Shown here in pieces: positions 11,193 through 20,960 of a stretch of 64,000 bases of DNA. Made by a program: the position numbers and the translations under genes. The notes under the pieces were generated by a model. The model had not been told where the DNA came from, did not search any database, and saw only the letters and a list, made by a program, of their open reading frames with translations. This DNA comes from Tetragonia tetragonoides (taxonomy: Eukaryota > Streptophyta > Magnoliopsida > Caryophyllales > Aizoaceae). The stretch lies in contig CM076148.1 of assembly GCA_038025085.1 (NCBI GenBank), forward strand, positions 560,501-624,500, in the 5' to 3' direction. Numbering within the stretch: the stretch's first letter is position 1; each line of letters begins with the position of its first letter.

Positions 11193-12404
11193 ATGGATCA
11201 TACTCAAGATTTGGTGATCCAATTTGAGAAATTGGATATGAAAGCCTCACCAACAACGATACCATCAGATATAATCACCGATATTCTGTTACGATTACCA
11301 GCAAAACCTCTGTTACGTTTCAAAAGCGTAAGTAAATTTTGGTACAACCTAATTAACGGCGTTGATTTCATCAATCGCCATCTCCATAAATCCCTAGCCA
11401 CTCAATCGAACCTCCATTTTGTTTTTGGGACCCCTGCTCTTCATTTGGGTGATTTCGACACTTTCGAAAACGCCGTTGAACTTAATTACCCTTTCAAAAG
11501 ATCCGACATTGGTGGTGCTTTTATAAAAGGATCTTGCAATGGTTTGCTTTGCTTCATGAATGGTGATTATCGTTACATTACTGCCATTTTTAATCCTACA
11601 ACTCGAACTTATAAGCTACTTCCCAGTTTGCCCACACCAGCCCAATATGCTCATCTACCATCAACTTTGATATATGGGTTTGGTTATGATAGCGTAACGG
11701 ATGATTACAAATTTGTGAGGATTTTCCAGTGTTCTCATCAGGAGACTAACGTTTCGTATAGGGAAGTTATGGTTTATAGTTTGAGGACAGATTCATGGGC
11801 GAGGGTACTTGTTGATGTTCCTAGTCATTTTTCTTGTCAACGTGGGGATGGAGCATTTGTTAATGGGGCTTTGCATTGGGTTAAGAGTACGGAGCTTGAT
11901 CATCCTCCGCTTCCTATAGTTGGTTTTAATGTTAGTACCCATAGTTTCTTTGAGGTGGCGGTGCCTGAAATCGATATGGAGTTGTATTGTTATATGCATG
12001 CGGGTGTGTTGGATGAGTGCTTGTGTATTGTGCTTAACTACTTGTTTGATTACGAGATTTGGGTTATGAAGGATTATGGGGTGGTGGAATCGTGGACAAA
12101 GCTGTATCGAGTGGAGAAAGCCAGACAATTTGATGCTATGGAGAGCCCTGTTGCCTTTATGAAGAATAAGAAGGAGTTGTTGGTGAGGCTTGGCTTACAC
12201 AGGGTTACTCCCATTGACTTGGAAACTTTGGTGATTGAACATGTTGAGGTCTTTCATAACCCTTCTAGGCTCTGGGATGCTTATGTATGTGTGGAAAATC
12301 TACTTATGTTGGAAGACTTGTGTGACACATTAGGAATTGAGCAGCAAGAAGGACAAAACAAGACAACAAAAAAGAGACGGAAGAGAAGAGGGAGGAGGAG
12401 GTAA
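11193..12404 (+). CDS. F-box protein with F-box-associated (FBA) domain and basic tail
   Basis: Intact single-exon gene, 403 residues. The F-box spans about 22-65 (IPSDIITDILLRLPAKPLLR core) and should dock on SKP1 in an SCF ubiquitin ligase. The rest is the FBA/kelch-like substrate-binding region: GSCNGLLC at 113-120, NPTTRTYKLLP at 134-144, FGYDSVTDDYKFVRI near 163-177, then the IWVMKDYGVVESWTKL strand typical of this family. The last 16 residues are almost all Lys/Arg (KKRRKRRGRRR), a likely nuclear localisation signal and unusual for the group. Substrate unknown. Paralogues in this window: 14051-15235, 26050-27158, 54108-55272, 57299-58386 and 60080-61171. Of these only 60080-61171 is intact. 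Confidence 0.93.
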   Translation: MDHTQDLVIQFEKLDMKASPTTIPSDIITDILLRLPAKPLLRFKSVSKFWYNLINGVDFINRHLHKSLATQSNLHFVFGTPALHLGDFDTFENAVELNYPFKRSDIGGAFIKGSCNGLLCFMNGDYRYITAIFNPTTRTYKLLPSLPTPAQYAHLPSTLIYGFGYDSVTDDYKFVRIFQCSHQETNVSYREVMVYSLRTDSWARVLVDVPSHFSCQRGDGAFVNGALHWVKSTELDHPPLPIVGFNVSTHSFFEVAVPEIDMELYCYMHAGVLDECLCIVLNYLFDYEIWVMKDYGVVESWTKLYRVEKARQFDAMESPVAFMKNKKELLVRLGLHRVTPIDLETLVIEHVEVFHNPSRLWDAYVCVENLLMLEDLCDTLGIEQQEGQNKTTKKRRKRRGRRR

Positions 12405-13158
12405 GAGTGTGTTTTAAGTTCCACTTGTTTATGAAAGTTATCTGACTGCTTTTGTCTCTGATTCTCTTCAATTTAATTTAGAGAAGAGATTTGGTCTTGT
12501 TTGTTCTGAACTGATATTCTGTAAAACAACGAATATTGACATGTATGCTTTTTCCTCCATGGTAAAGAAATAAAATGCAGAATCATGACAAGTTGACAAC
12601 CAATGTGGAGGGAGTTGTCTCTTAACAACTGCAATTTCGGTAGGTAGCACATTCTTACAACTCCTCTGATATGCATTGTTACTTGCAGCGATTATTTCTG
12701 TCCCTTTGAGTAGTGAAGTGTTTGATTTTGTTCTACAATGTCATCTATGAGCTCGTGGTTTCCTACTAATTCATGATATTTCTGTTGCAGCAGTTTGTAC
12801 TACTTTCTCTCTTTTGATAACTGAGGTGGAGGACATTTGCTGTTTCTAATTTAGATCCTTAATGGCTTGAATGAAGTAATTGAGATCGTATATGCTTGGT
12901 GTCTCCTTGATCTTGGATGGAGCTTTATTCGCACTTTCAGAAGTTAAGAGATTAGCTAGAAGATTTTCTAAGTAGTGTACCTTTGTTATTTCTTTCTAGT
13001 TAACTGTCGAATTTGGGCCGTGGTTGTTTCCAGATATGTTGTTCGCTATTAATGGAGGTTCTGCATTATCTAATAACTCTATGTGGGTGTGAAACCCTCT
13101 TTTTCCCTTGTGTTGATATCTCTGTTATGTGTGTGTAATTTTCGCAGTGTCCGTTTGA
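12405..13158. other. 3' flank of F-box gene, no further gene seen
   Basis: Holds the probable 3' UTR of the F-box gene; no protein-like frame. It ends at the target duplication of the SINE. Confidence 0.4.
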
Positions 13159-13175
13159 GTTTTGATCTGCCATTT

Positions 13176-13392
13176 TTTTTTTTTTTTTGCTACAAAGACG
13201 CATGCAATAGCCCGCAAACCACACGCGCCGGGCAAGCCAACCCATCTTTGATGGGCCGACGGGCTCAAGTAAAGGAGGAGACCCTCCCTACAAAGAAGGT
13301 AGAGGAGATTTTTATTATTCTCCCTACATGAGGATTCGAACCCTTGACCACTGAGTTGTGAGGGGGGAGCACTTACCACTTGAGCTCCTCAA
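13176..13392 (-). mobile_element. tRNA-derived SINE with 17-bp target duplication
   Basis: On the minus strand this 217-bp element starts with a tRNA-like head: an A-box-like AGCTCAAGTGGTAAG, then a perfect B box GGTTCGAATCC. It continues through a tRNA-unrelated body and ends in an A-tract, seen as the T run at 13176-13189. It is flanked by exact 17-bp duplications GTTTTGATCTGCCATTT at 13159-13175 and 13393-13409. This is the classic structure of a LINE-mobilised plant SINE; the perfect duplication suggests a fairly young insertion. Confidence 0.93.
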
Positions 13393-14050
13393 GTTTTGAT
13401 CTGCCATTTGGGGCAGTTGGTTGATCCTTATAAAATCATCCTATATATCCTATCCCCTATACTATCGGGTGTTTTCAAGAGCTCTTGCTTTCATGCTACA
13501 TAGCATCGGAGGTAAGAAAGAGTACAGCTTTTTATTAGCTTTCGTCTTTCGATCTTCCTTTGATTCTCTCTTAAAAGTAAATCTGATATACTTATGTTAT
13601 GGTACAAATCTGAGTATTAAGGAAATTAAGAAGGGATATGGCATGGCAGCAGATTTGCTTGATCAAGTCAGGCTGAATTTGATTCACAGCTTGGTAAATC
13701 ACTTAATATAAATCTGAGTATTAACTACTAAGGAACAAAATTATTTTTCAATACGAAATAATGCAAGATTTTGTTTCTTAATATTTCAATTTAATTTATC
13801 ATCTCAAACCACCTGTGCGAAAATTCCTAGAGCTAAATATAGTAAATAAATAAAATAATTACAATCCTGAATTGAAAACGGTAACTTATTTAACCTAATG
13901 GCCTGGCATAAAAAGTTATGAACTCAACCCTTCTCGCCACAATCTTCGTTGTTCAACCATAATGATATAAACCGTTTAACGAAACCTAAGGCTAGCTATA
14001 CAGTTATAACTCTGATGAAGGCACCGCAGTAAAAGCTAAGACGGACAACA

Positions 14051-15235
14051 ATGGATCAGAAGAAGGGAAATGTTACTGCACCACCGGAAGTAATTACTGA
14101 GATCCTCTCAAGGCTACCGGTAAAAAGCCTTGAACGTTTCCAGCTTGTCTCAAAACTTTGGTACAAAGAAATCAATAGCCGATATTTCATCCTATACCAT
14201 CTAACCTGATCTCTTGAAGCTACTTCAAAAGCTTCCTTCATCCTTGTTAACAGCTTCAGCAATTTGTTCTCTCTCGAAATCCATGACGACCTCACTCATC
14301 ATCTCACTAGCCTTCGCCCTCCCATTTGTCACTTGTATCGCGCTCTCATCTATTCGGATTTTGGTGTGGTTGGTTCATGTAATGGCTTACTTTGCTTTCG
14401 ATTCCGGGACATATCACGACCAAATGAATTTGTTCATCAGTTTTCGCTTTACAACCCGGCTACCAACACCTACAAATCACTGCCTTTGTTATTGGGTTGG
14501 GAACTTGGGATATAGAATCGCATCTATCCTGTAGTATGGTTTGTAGCCAGACCGACTTTGGTTATGATTCTTTCAGTGATGATTATAAGGTGGTGTTCTT
14601 CCAGGAGGACAGACTTCGAACGGAAACTGCTGTCCATGTAGCCTACATTTACAGCTTAAAGACCAATTCCTGGACAAGAATCCAACCTTGCCCTTGGGAA
14701 ACTGATCCTACCAACAGAAGCATTCTTTGTCGTAATGCCATCCATTGGATTCCTCGGAGACCAAGTGATCCTGAAGGTGACATTATATGTGCATTCAACC
14801 TTGGAACAGAAGAGTACTATAAGATACCTCTACCTGATGACATAGAGCAAGACCGGTACAAAGTATTGACAGCTTTGAGAGGATGTCTCCATACGGTAAC
14901 TAGTTCTTTCGAACAGGGTCTTGATGTTTGGGTTATGGAGGAATATGGAAGGAAAGAATCATGGACAAGATTGTTGCATTGCTCATCTGGGGAACTTCGC
15001 CAGTTAGATCCAGAGAATTGGCGCGGTTATGTCTTGCCTTACGCTTATTTGGAAGATGGACTTAAAATCCTTATAGGGAGAAGGAACGGTAATCGTGATT
15101 TCATTTGTTGCGACATACCAAATCAATCCATCATCCAAGAAGATAGAGTTTATTGGTTTACCCGATGAGAAGTACGAATATGTGACCGAGCCATGGGTGG
15201 CTTCCTTTGCTCAGCTCAGTACAGAGAATCACTGA
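14051..15235 (+). pseudogene. Broken F-box/FBA gene
   Basis: Homologous along its length to the FBA-type F-box genes here, with three lesions. The F-box (PPEVITEILSRLPVKSLERF) is intact. Codon 53 is TGA at 14207-14209, where relatives have Arg in 'H-L-x-R-S-L-E-A'. The frame then runs to about 14515, where a shift is needed to enter the second frame (FGYDSFSDDYKVVFF … IYSLKTNSWTRI … DVWVMEEYG). A second shift near 15140 is needed to reach the family C-terminus IGLPDEKYEYVTEPWVASF. All intermediate motifs are in order, so this is a decayed full-length copy rather than a retro-fragment. It is closest in wording to the 54-61 kb cluster. Confidence 0.9.
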
Positions 15236-15734
15236 AGCCAGCAGGCAAAATCGGTGATGAGTTGATTGAACAGGTAACAAAGCATGACAACTCTAAAAAA
15301 ATTGAATTACTGTTGCGATATAGTACTATGTATATGAATTAAAACTTTATTTGGCGATTTCATCTCCAGTTCCACTTCTAGAAATTGAGGCCCCTATTTT
15401 AGACTTCCTTTTCTTTTGCTTTTTAATAGACAGGAATTTCAGACTGTTTGATTGGTTTGCCCCACTCAATTTGTGTTGCTATTGCGTATGAAGGTTACTA
15501 GTGTTTGCTTTCCAAAGAAGGGGGATGATGTTGACCTGTTTATGTCCTGGCTTCTTCCAGGGGCTAGTGTGATTGACATGAAACATATCTGTTTTAGGTG
15601 TTTTCAGGTTCAGTGCTGAGGCATGGAACGACATTCTTTTGCAGGGAAGAACGCAACGCTTGTACGTAAGAACTTGGAATTTAAAATAGCTAGTGCTTGA
15701 GCGAGGTGGATTCAGAGCTGGTGGTACACTGGTA

Positions 15735-15858
15735 CTTAGCTTGAGGGATAATCCTAAGCCATGGAACCTGAATTCTTAGCTTGAGGGATAATCCTAGGCC
15801 ATGGAGCCTGAATTTCTTAGCTTGAGGGATAATCTTAGGCCATGGAACCTGGATTTCT
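15735..15858 (+). repeat. Three-copy tandem repeat, 40-41 bp period
   Basis: Three near-identical units starting CTTAGCTTGAGGGATAATC at 15735, 15775 and 15816. They differ by a few substitutions and one added T. Non-coding. Confidence 0.9.
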
Positions 15859-15879
15859 TTATAAAAGTTCAGTGCAGTG

Positions 15880-16070
15880 CATTGCTCATGAAATCCACTT
15901 GGGATATTCTGACTAGACATGTGTATTGTGAAGCCAACACAGCTACGGATTGGCTAGCAAATTTTAGTTTTGATTATGCTTTGAAATTTATTGTTTTAGT
16001 CTGATCCACCTAGAGGTCTGTTTGATATCCGGCTTGCTGATGTAATGGGAATTTCTAAGCCCCTTTTAGT
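15880..16070 (+). mobile_element. LINE RNase H relic
   Basis: The frame from about 15880 reads LMKSTWDILTRHVYCEANTATDWLANFS, close to the C-terminal RNase H signature of plant LINEs (HVYREAN..ADWLAN). A shifted continuation near 16003 reads DPPRGLFDIRLADVMGIS, again LINE-like. Only this tail survives, with a frame break, and no 5' or 3' boundary is visible. Confidence 0.55.
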
Positions 16071-16670
16071 TGTTAAGAACTAATAAAAGTTCAAAAGGTC
16101 TCCTATGAGGCTGCCTCAAGTTGAAGCCTCCTTTATAGCCAAGCATGACATAATCATGACGACATGTTTGTCAGAGGGGCCTCACCTTGAGGCCGCATCA
16201 TATGAGTTTTTGTTATAAAAGTTTAAGGGCACTTAATCCTCCTTTACACCCATAAAAGTAAAATAAAACTGACTCAAAAGCAGCAAACTGTTAGTAATGT
16301 GGATCTTACGCTTTTTAATTCTGTGAACAATCACATTAATTAATTTAAATAAGCCTTATAATCAAAGTGTGATTCTGTTTGATGGATTTACATTGTAGTA
16401 GATTGGTAGTCATATACACTTTAATTTCCATTTTTAAAGAGTAATGATTTTTTTGTTAAAGACTAGTGGCCTGGACTAGTAGTAGGCCTTAGTCTTAACC
16501 ACTAAGCCAAAACCTCATTGGCACTCGAGTACTATGTATGATTGAGAACACAAGTAGTAACCTAGTTACTATTTAACCACTCGATCTTCCCTAGGAATAG
16601 GTCTCAATAGGATCCCAAGAGAAAAAAGAGAGAATAAAAACCCTTACCGCAGAATAGATCAGACGTGAAA
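16071..16670. other. Intergenic, upstream of the disrupted gene
   Basis: No gene seen. Contains a loose inverted repeat near 16100-16210 (GAGGC… motifs) and an A-box-like TTAGTGGTTAAG on the minus strand near 16490-16505 without a matching B box. The last 60 bases are probably the 5' UTR of the gene that starts at 16671. Confidence 0.4.
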
Positions 16671-16690
16671 ATGGAGAGGGAAAAGGAGAG

Positions 16691-17387
16691 TGTTGAGGTA
16701 ACGCCCCAAATACCAAATAATATTTAGTTGTGTTTTATTTTATTTTAGTTTTGTAAAGAAAATAAAATAGAACAAAAAGAAAAAAAGAAAAAAAAAAAGA
16801 AGGAAGTTAAAAAGTTGGGAAAACAAAAAGGCTTAGCCTTTTGGTTTTCTTTAGTATTGAAAGAAGTGTGATTGAGCTTTGCTATAAAAAGAAATGGCCG
16901 AGTGATTGAGTTTGGCAGTAAAAGGAAGCCCAAACAAAACGAAAGAAGGGAGAGACCAAGTGAGTGAGAGACAAACAAAGAGTGAGAAAAATTGAGGATT
17001 TCTCCAAAGAGGTTTGTTCTAGTTCACGGTTGATTCGGTTTGTTCGGGTGAAGGTAATCGGAGTATTCGGATCGGTCATCGACAGGTATTTGTGGGTGTA
17101 TCTTTGGTTTTGTGGGAGTACCAAATTGAGTTAGAGTTTGTCAATTTGTACTAATACCAAAGATAGGTTGTTTACTTGTTGCTTGATCTTGTGATTGTTG
17201 CCTTTGTACTCTTGATTATCATAGTGGAATATTGTTTTAGTGCGTGGAGATCCGCACCGTGGTTTTTCCCCTAATTGAGAGGGGTTTTCCACGTAAAATT
17301 GTTTGTGTTGTTTTTGGGTTCTTGCACTTTATTTTTCCGATTATCTGTTGTTGTGATTGTGGGTAAATACCGTAGTTTTCCCCAACA
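16691..17387 (+). repeat. 5' LTR of the Copia element
   Basis: 697 bp, TG…CA ended. A TATA-like TATAAAAA lies at 16884-16891, a plausible retrotransposon promoter pointing rightward in the same direction as the disrupted host gene. Confidence 0.93.
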
Positions 17388-17388
17388 G

Positions 17389-17400
17389 TGGTATCAGAGC
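17389..17400 (+). other. Primer-binding site of the Copia element
   Basis: TGGTATCAGAGC, complementary to the 3' end of initiator Met-tRNA, one base after the 5' LTR. Confidence 0.9.
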
Positions 17401-17471
17401 TTTTGGTTGTAGGATCGGTGGTGGAAAAATTACTGTATTTGTTGAAGGAGGAATTATTTTGTGCAAGTAAC

Positions 17472-18818
17472 ATGTCTGGTAGCGTGCCCAAATTTGAAAT
17501 TCCTTTGTTTGATGGTAAAATTAATTTTACTGTGTGGAAGAGTACGGTTGAGGATTTGTTGGTTCAACAAAATTTAGATGAGGCTTTAGATGAGACAAAG
17601 CCTAGTGAGGTGACCGATGCCCAATGGATATCGAAAAAGAAGAAAGCTGTCAGTACTATTAGATTAGCTATGGCTCCGGAGATCAAGTATAATTACTTGA
17701 CTGAGACAGATCCAAAGAAGTTGTTGGATAAGCTCCAGAGTGTATATGCATCAAAGTCACTGACTAACAAGCTTTGTTTGAGATATGAGTTGTACCAGCT
17801 AAAGATGGAACAAGGTACAGCGTTGCAGGACCACATTAACAGTTTTAACCAGCTAGTATGTCAGTTGAGAAATGCAGATGAGAAGATCTCCGATCAAGAG
17901 GAGGCATTGTTATTGTTGGCTTCACTACCTAAGTCCTACAGGCCAATTGTGCAGACATTACTTGTAGGGAGGACAGAGATTACACTAGATGAAGCAATGA
18001 CAGTGTTGAGAGAAAATGATCGGATGATGTTGCAGGTTGATGGTATCTCTTCAAGTGATGGAGGAGATAGAGTACTAGTTGCGGAGGTGTCCGAAAGAGG
18101 GAGGAATCATGAGAGAAGAGGTGGTGGCCCGAGAAGTAGGTCGAAGTCGCGCGCGAGAGACTTTAGTAACGTGGAGTGTTACTATTGTGGTGAGAAGGGT
18201 CATATTCAGAGTCGTTGCCCAAAGATGAGAGATGATTTGAAGAGTTTCAAGCAGCTGCAAGAGAAGATGGGTAAGACCAAAATTGATGATGATAGCGGTT
18301 CCTCTAATGTAATTATGTCTTGTGATGGTAATAAGGAGTTGTTCTTGGCTAGTAACAATGAGGGGAAGGAAAGCCAAGAGAGTTGGGTGTTGGACTCCGG
18401 CGCTTCGGTTCACATTTGTAGAGACCATGCTATGTTTGATACTTTGTGCCAAGATGGAGAGTATGGTGACATCAACATGGGGAGTGGTAAGTTGAAGGCC
18501 AAAGGGATGGGAAGCATCCGCATTGAGCTCCATGGTGGTGTGACTAGAACCTTCCACAATGTGAGGTATGTACCCGATGCTCGTGTTAACGTGATTTCGT
18601 TGGGTGAGTTGACATCGCAAGGGTGTAGATACATTGGTACGGGAAGGTGGTGCAAAGTGTATCGTGGTGCTACTTTGATTGTTCAAGGAAAGAAGGCGGA
18701 GAACAACTTGTGCTATGTTGAGGGTCATTGCGTAAGGAGGAGCAAGGCCAAGAAGAAGGTCCGTTTCTCGGACAAGGTGGAAGTATTTGGTGATTTGGGT
18801 CGAGGGAGGATTTGTTGA
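17472..18818 (+). CDS. gag: Copia Gag-protease polyprotein, stop codon supplied by the 3' LTR
   Basis: 448 residues, intact. The N-terminal half is Copia Gag (UBN2/DUF4219-like: KFEIPLFDGKINFTVWK, then YASKSLTNKLCLRYELYQLKM). The zinc knuckle CYYCGEKGHIQSRC (C-X2-C-X4-H-X4-C) starts near 18178. The retropepsin active site LDSGASVHIC starts near 18390, and a truncated GAG-pre-integrase segment follows (VYRGATLIVQGKK…NLCYVEGHC). The frame ends abruptly with RIC-stop, where the TGT-TGA codons are the first six bases of the 3' LTR. I take ATG 17472 as the start: it is the first ATG after the primer site and begins the conserved Gag N-terminus. The frame is open back to the LTR but without an ATG. 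Confidence 0.92.
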   Translation: MSGSVPKFEIPLFDGKINFTVWKSTVEDLLVQQNLDEALDETKPSEVTDAQWISKKKKAVSTIRLAMAPEIKYNYLTETDPKKLLDKLQSVYASKSLTNKLCLRYELYQLKMEQGTALQDHINSFNQLVCQLRNADEKISDQEEALLLLASLPKSYRPIVQTLLVGRTEITLDEAMTVLRENDRMMLQVDGISSSDGGDRVLVAEVSERGRNHERRGGGPRSRSKSRARDFSNVECYYCGEKGHIQSRCPKMRDDLKSFKQLQEKMGKTKIDDDSGSSNVIMSCDGNKELFLASNNEGKESQESWVLDSGASVHICRDHAMFDTLCQDGEYGDINMGSGKLKAKGMGSIRIELHGGVTRTFHNVRYVPDARVNVISLGELTSQGCRYIGTGRWCKVYRGATLIVQGKKAENNLCYVEGHCVRRSKAKKKVRFSDKVEVFGDLGRGRIC

Positions 18819-19456
18819 GGTAACGCCCCAAATACCAAATAATATTTAGTTGTGTTTTATTTTATTTTAGTTTTGTAAAGAAAATAAAATAGAACAAAAA
18901 GAAAAAAAGAAAAAAAAAAAAGAAGGAAGTTAAAAAGTTGGGAAAACAAAAAGGCTTAGCCTTTTGGTTTTCTTTAGTATTGAAAGAAGTGTGATTGAGC
19001 TTTGCTATAAAAAGAAATGGCCGAGTGATTGAGTTTGGCAGTAAAAGGAAGCCCAAACAAAACGAAAGAAGGGAGAGACCAAGTGAGTGAGAGACAAACA
19101 AAGAGTGAGAAAAATTGAGGATTTCTCCAAAGAGGTTTGTTCTAGTTCACGGTTGATTCGGTTTGTTCGGGTGAAGGTAATCGGAGTATTCGGATCGGTC
19201 ATCGACAGGTATTTGTGGGTGTATCTTTGGTTTTGTGGGAGTACCAAATTGAGTTAGAGTTTGTCAATTTGTACTAATACCAAAGATAGGTTGTTTACTT
19301 GTTGCTTGATCTTGTGATTGTTGCCTTTGTACTCTTGATTATCATAGTGGAATATTGTTTTAGTGCGTGGAGATCCGCACCGTGGTTTTTCCCCTAATTG
19401 AGAGGGGTTTTCCACGTAAAATTGTTTGTGGGTAAATACCGTAGTTTTCCCCAACA
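18813..19456 (+). repeat. 3' LTR of the Copia element
   Basis: 644 bp. Matches the 5' LTR except for a 54-bp internal deletion near 19428 and a one-base longer A run near 18910. Followed directly by the second GAGAG. Confidence 0.93.
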
Positions 19457-19519
19457 GAGAGGTATCTGTTTGTTTTGTGTAGGGAGTGTTACTATTGCGT
19501 TGATCTTGGAAGCAGCAGT

Positions 19520-19554
<35 letters not shown>

Positions 19555-20601
19555 GGATGGGGATGATGATTGTACTCGTCAGATTCATAGAGGCCCTGCG
19601 AATGTGATCTTGTCGGTGTTTCTTCCTAAGGAAAAAGGTAAAATTCCGTATGGCATGAGTTCTTTAGAGTACCCTATTGGCTCCGGTAATACTTATCTCA
19701 TTGGTGGCCAGTACTTGCAAATTAATGAAAATTTTGGTTATGATGTACGAGTATTACCAATGCCTGATTTGGTAGTTTTATCAAATGATTTGGTACTCTC
19801 TAAGGACATCTTCAAAGTAACCCCGCCACCGCGACCACCGCCGCCACCACCAAATCATAATCAGGCTCTTAACATTCCTCCTTCAAAGAAAATGACGTTA
19901 GGAGATGATGATGATGGTTCTAATATTGTAAAATTGGAGAAGATCAATAGTATTAATACTACTGTTACTACTATTATTGGTGATGGTGGTGGTATTATTA
20001 CCCCTTCCATGAAAGCGGGCAAGGGACATCCTATTATTGAATGTATTGGTGGTAAGATCTACGCTCTTTTCATACTCATTACCGATTTTCTGCGGATGAC
20101 GCGCCAAACCCTGCCTTTGAGGTTCTCCACGAAAATGAAAACAACGGCCAGTTACAGTTACAGTGGATCCCCCTATCCGATCCCCCTATCTATAACCTTA
20201 AAGGAGAATTAGAACGGGACTTTACCGTCATGTACACTTCTGTCGTGGCTGATCGATGGTTCTACGTTGTTGCAAGGGCAAGGGGACCATATACTGCTAC
20301 AACTGTCTACTATGACACCCTCGAAAACATTTGGCATGATGGTGATTGGGAGGTGCTCGGTTACTACATCAGGTACCTACCCAAACCCTTGTACCACAAT
20401 CGTGTGGATCACAACAATTACTATGTCGCTGTTTCTTTGTTTGCAAATGAACCTGCTGTTGCACTTTTGGTCAACTCCAAGGGCACCTTGGTTACTGAAC
20501 AGATCCTCGGCGGCTTGTTAGACCCTATTGATCCCATGCTGTCAACATGGCTCTTCCTCATGCCCTTGGAATCCATTAATAATAATGATTATAGGATGTG
20601 T

Positions 20602-20960
20602 CACTACTACAGAATATAGTTACAACACCGCTTTTTTTATGCATTAGACATCGGTTTTTATACCGGTGTGTAAGTGAGCGATGTTGTAAGGTACTGGCTA
20701 CTACACCGCTTTTTTTAACCAATGTGAAAAGGCGGGATACCACATCCGTTTTTCAGGAAAACTGATGTGAGAAGTGGGGATACAACACCGCTTTTTTGAA
20801 AAACCGATTTTGTATGTGTGTTTTTCACATCTGTTTTCTAGAAAACAGATTGCGTAGATCTATATATATATATCACATCAGTTTTTTTGAAGAAAACCGA
20901 CTTCATAGATACACTTCTCACATCCCTTTTCCGTAAAAACCGGATGTGGTAGGTGCTTTT
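20602..20960. mobile_element. CACTA (En/Spm) transposon terminus with subterminal repeats
   Basis: Starts CACTACTACAGAATATAG, the canonical CACTA tip. It is followed by at least six short subterminal motifs such as ACAACACCGCTTTTTT, ACATCGGTTTTTATACCGG and ACATCCGTTTTTC in both orientations, as in transposase-binding subterminal regions. I could not find the matching TAGTG end in the next 3 kb, so the element is either long or truncated. The preceding trinucleotide is TGT. Confidence 0.75.

Larger units (their letters stand above)
16691..19456 (+). mobile_element. Young non-autonomous Copia LTR retrotransposon (gag-protease only)
   Basis: 2766 bp element with LTRs at 16691-17387 and 18813-19456, both TGTTG…CAACA, and a perfect 5-bp target duplication GAGAG (16686-16690 and 19457-19461). 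The primer-binding site TGGTATCAGAGC (17389-17400) fits initiator Met-tRNA. A purine-rich tract lies just before the 3' LTR. The LTRs look almost identical apart from a 54-bp deletion in the 3' LTR between two GTTTGTG/GATTGTG repeats and one extra A in an A run, so the insertion is recent. The single internal gene ends within the first six bases of the 3' LTR. Integrase, reverse transcriptase and RNase H are absent, so mobility would depend on a full-length partner. Confidence 0.95.
16671..20604 (+). pseudogene. Gene of unknown function, split by a Copia element and truncated by a CACTA end
   Basis: The host frame opens with ATG at 16671 (MEREKE) and is interrupted by the Copia element in codon 7. 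Removing the element plus one GAGAG copy restores one continuous frame into YLFVLCRECYYCVDL at 19463. The protein then shows an 11-residue Asn tract (AAC microsatellite), PANVILSVFLPKEKGK, a Pro-rich segment (TPPPRPPPPPP) and GGKIYALF. A one-base shift in a T run near 20070 is then needed to enter FSADDAPNPAFEVLHENEN … VVADRWFYVVARARGPYT. It ends at the CACTA terminus (20602) without a natural stop. Loosely kelch/beta-propeller-like repeats (GGKIYAL, DRWFYVV) are all I can suggest; function unknown. Three independent lesions make it non-functional. Confidence 0.72.

Noticed and set aside
16449..16545. Possible second SINE (A-box-like TTAGTGGTTAAG on minus strand with a T run)
   Set aside because: No B box and no target duplication found.
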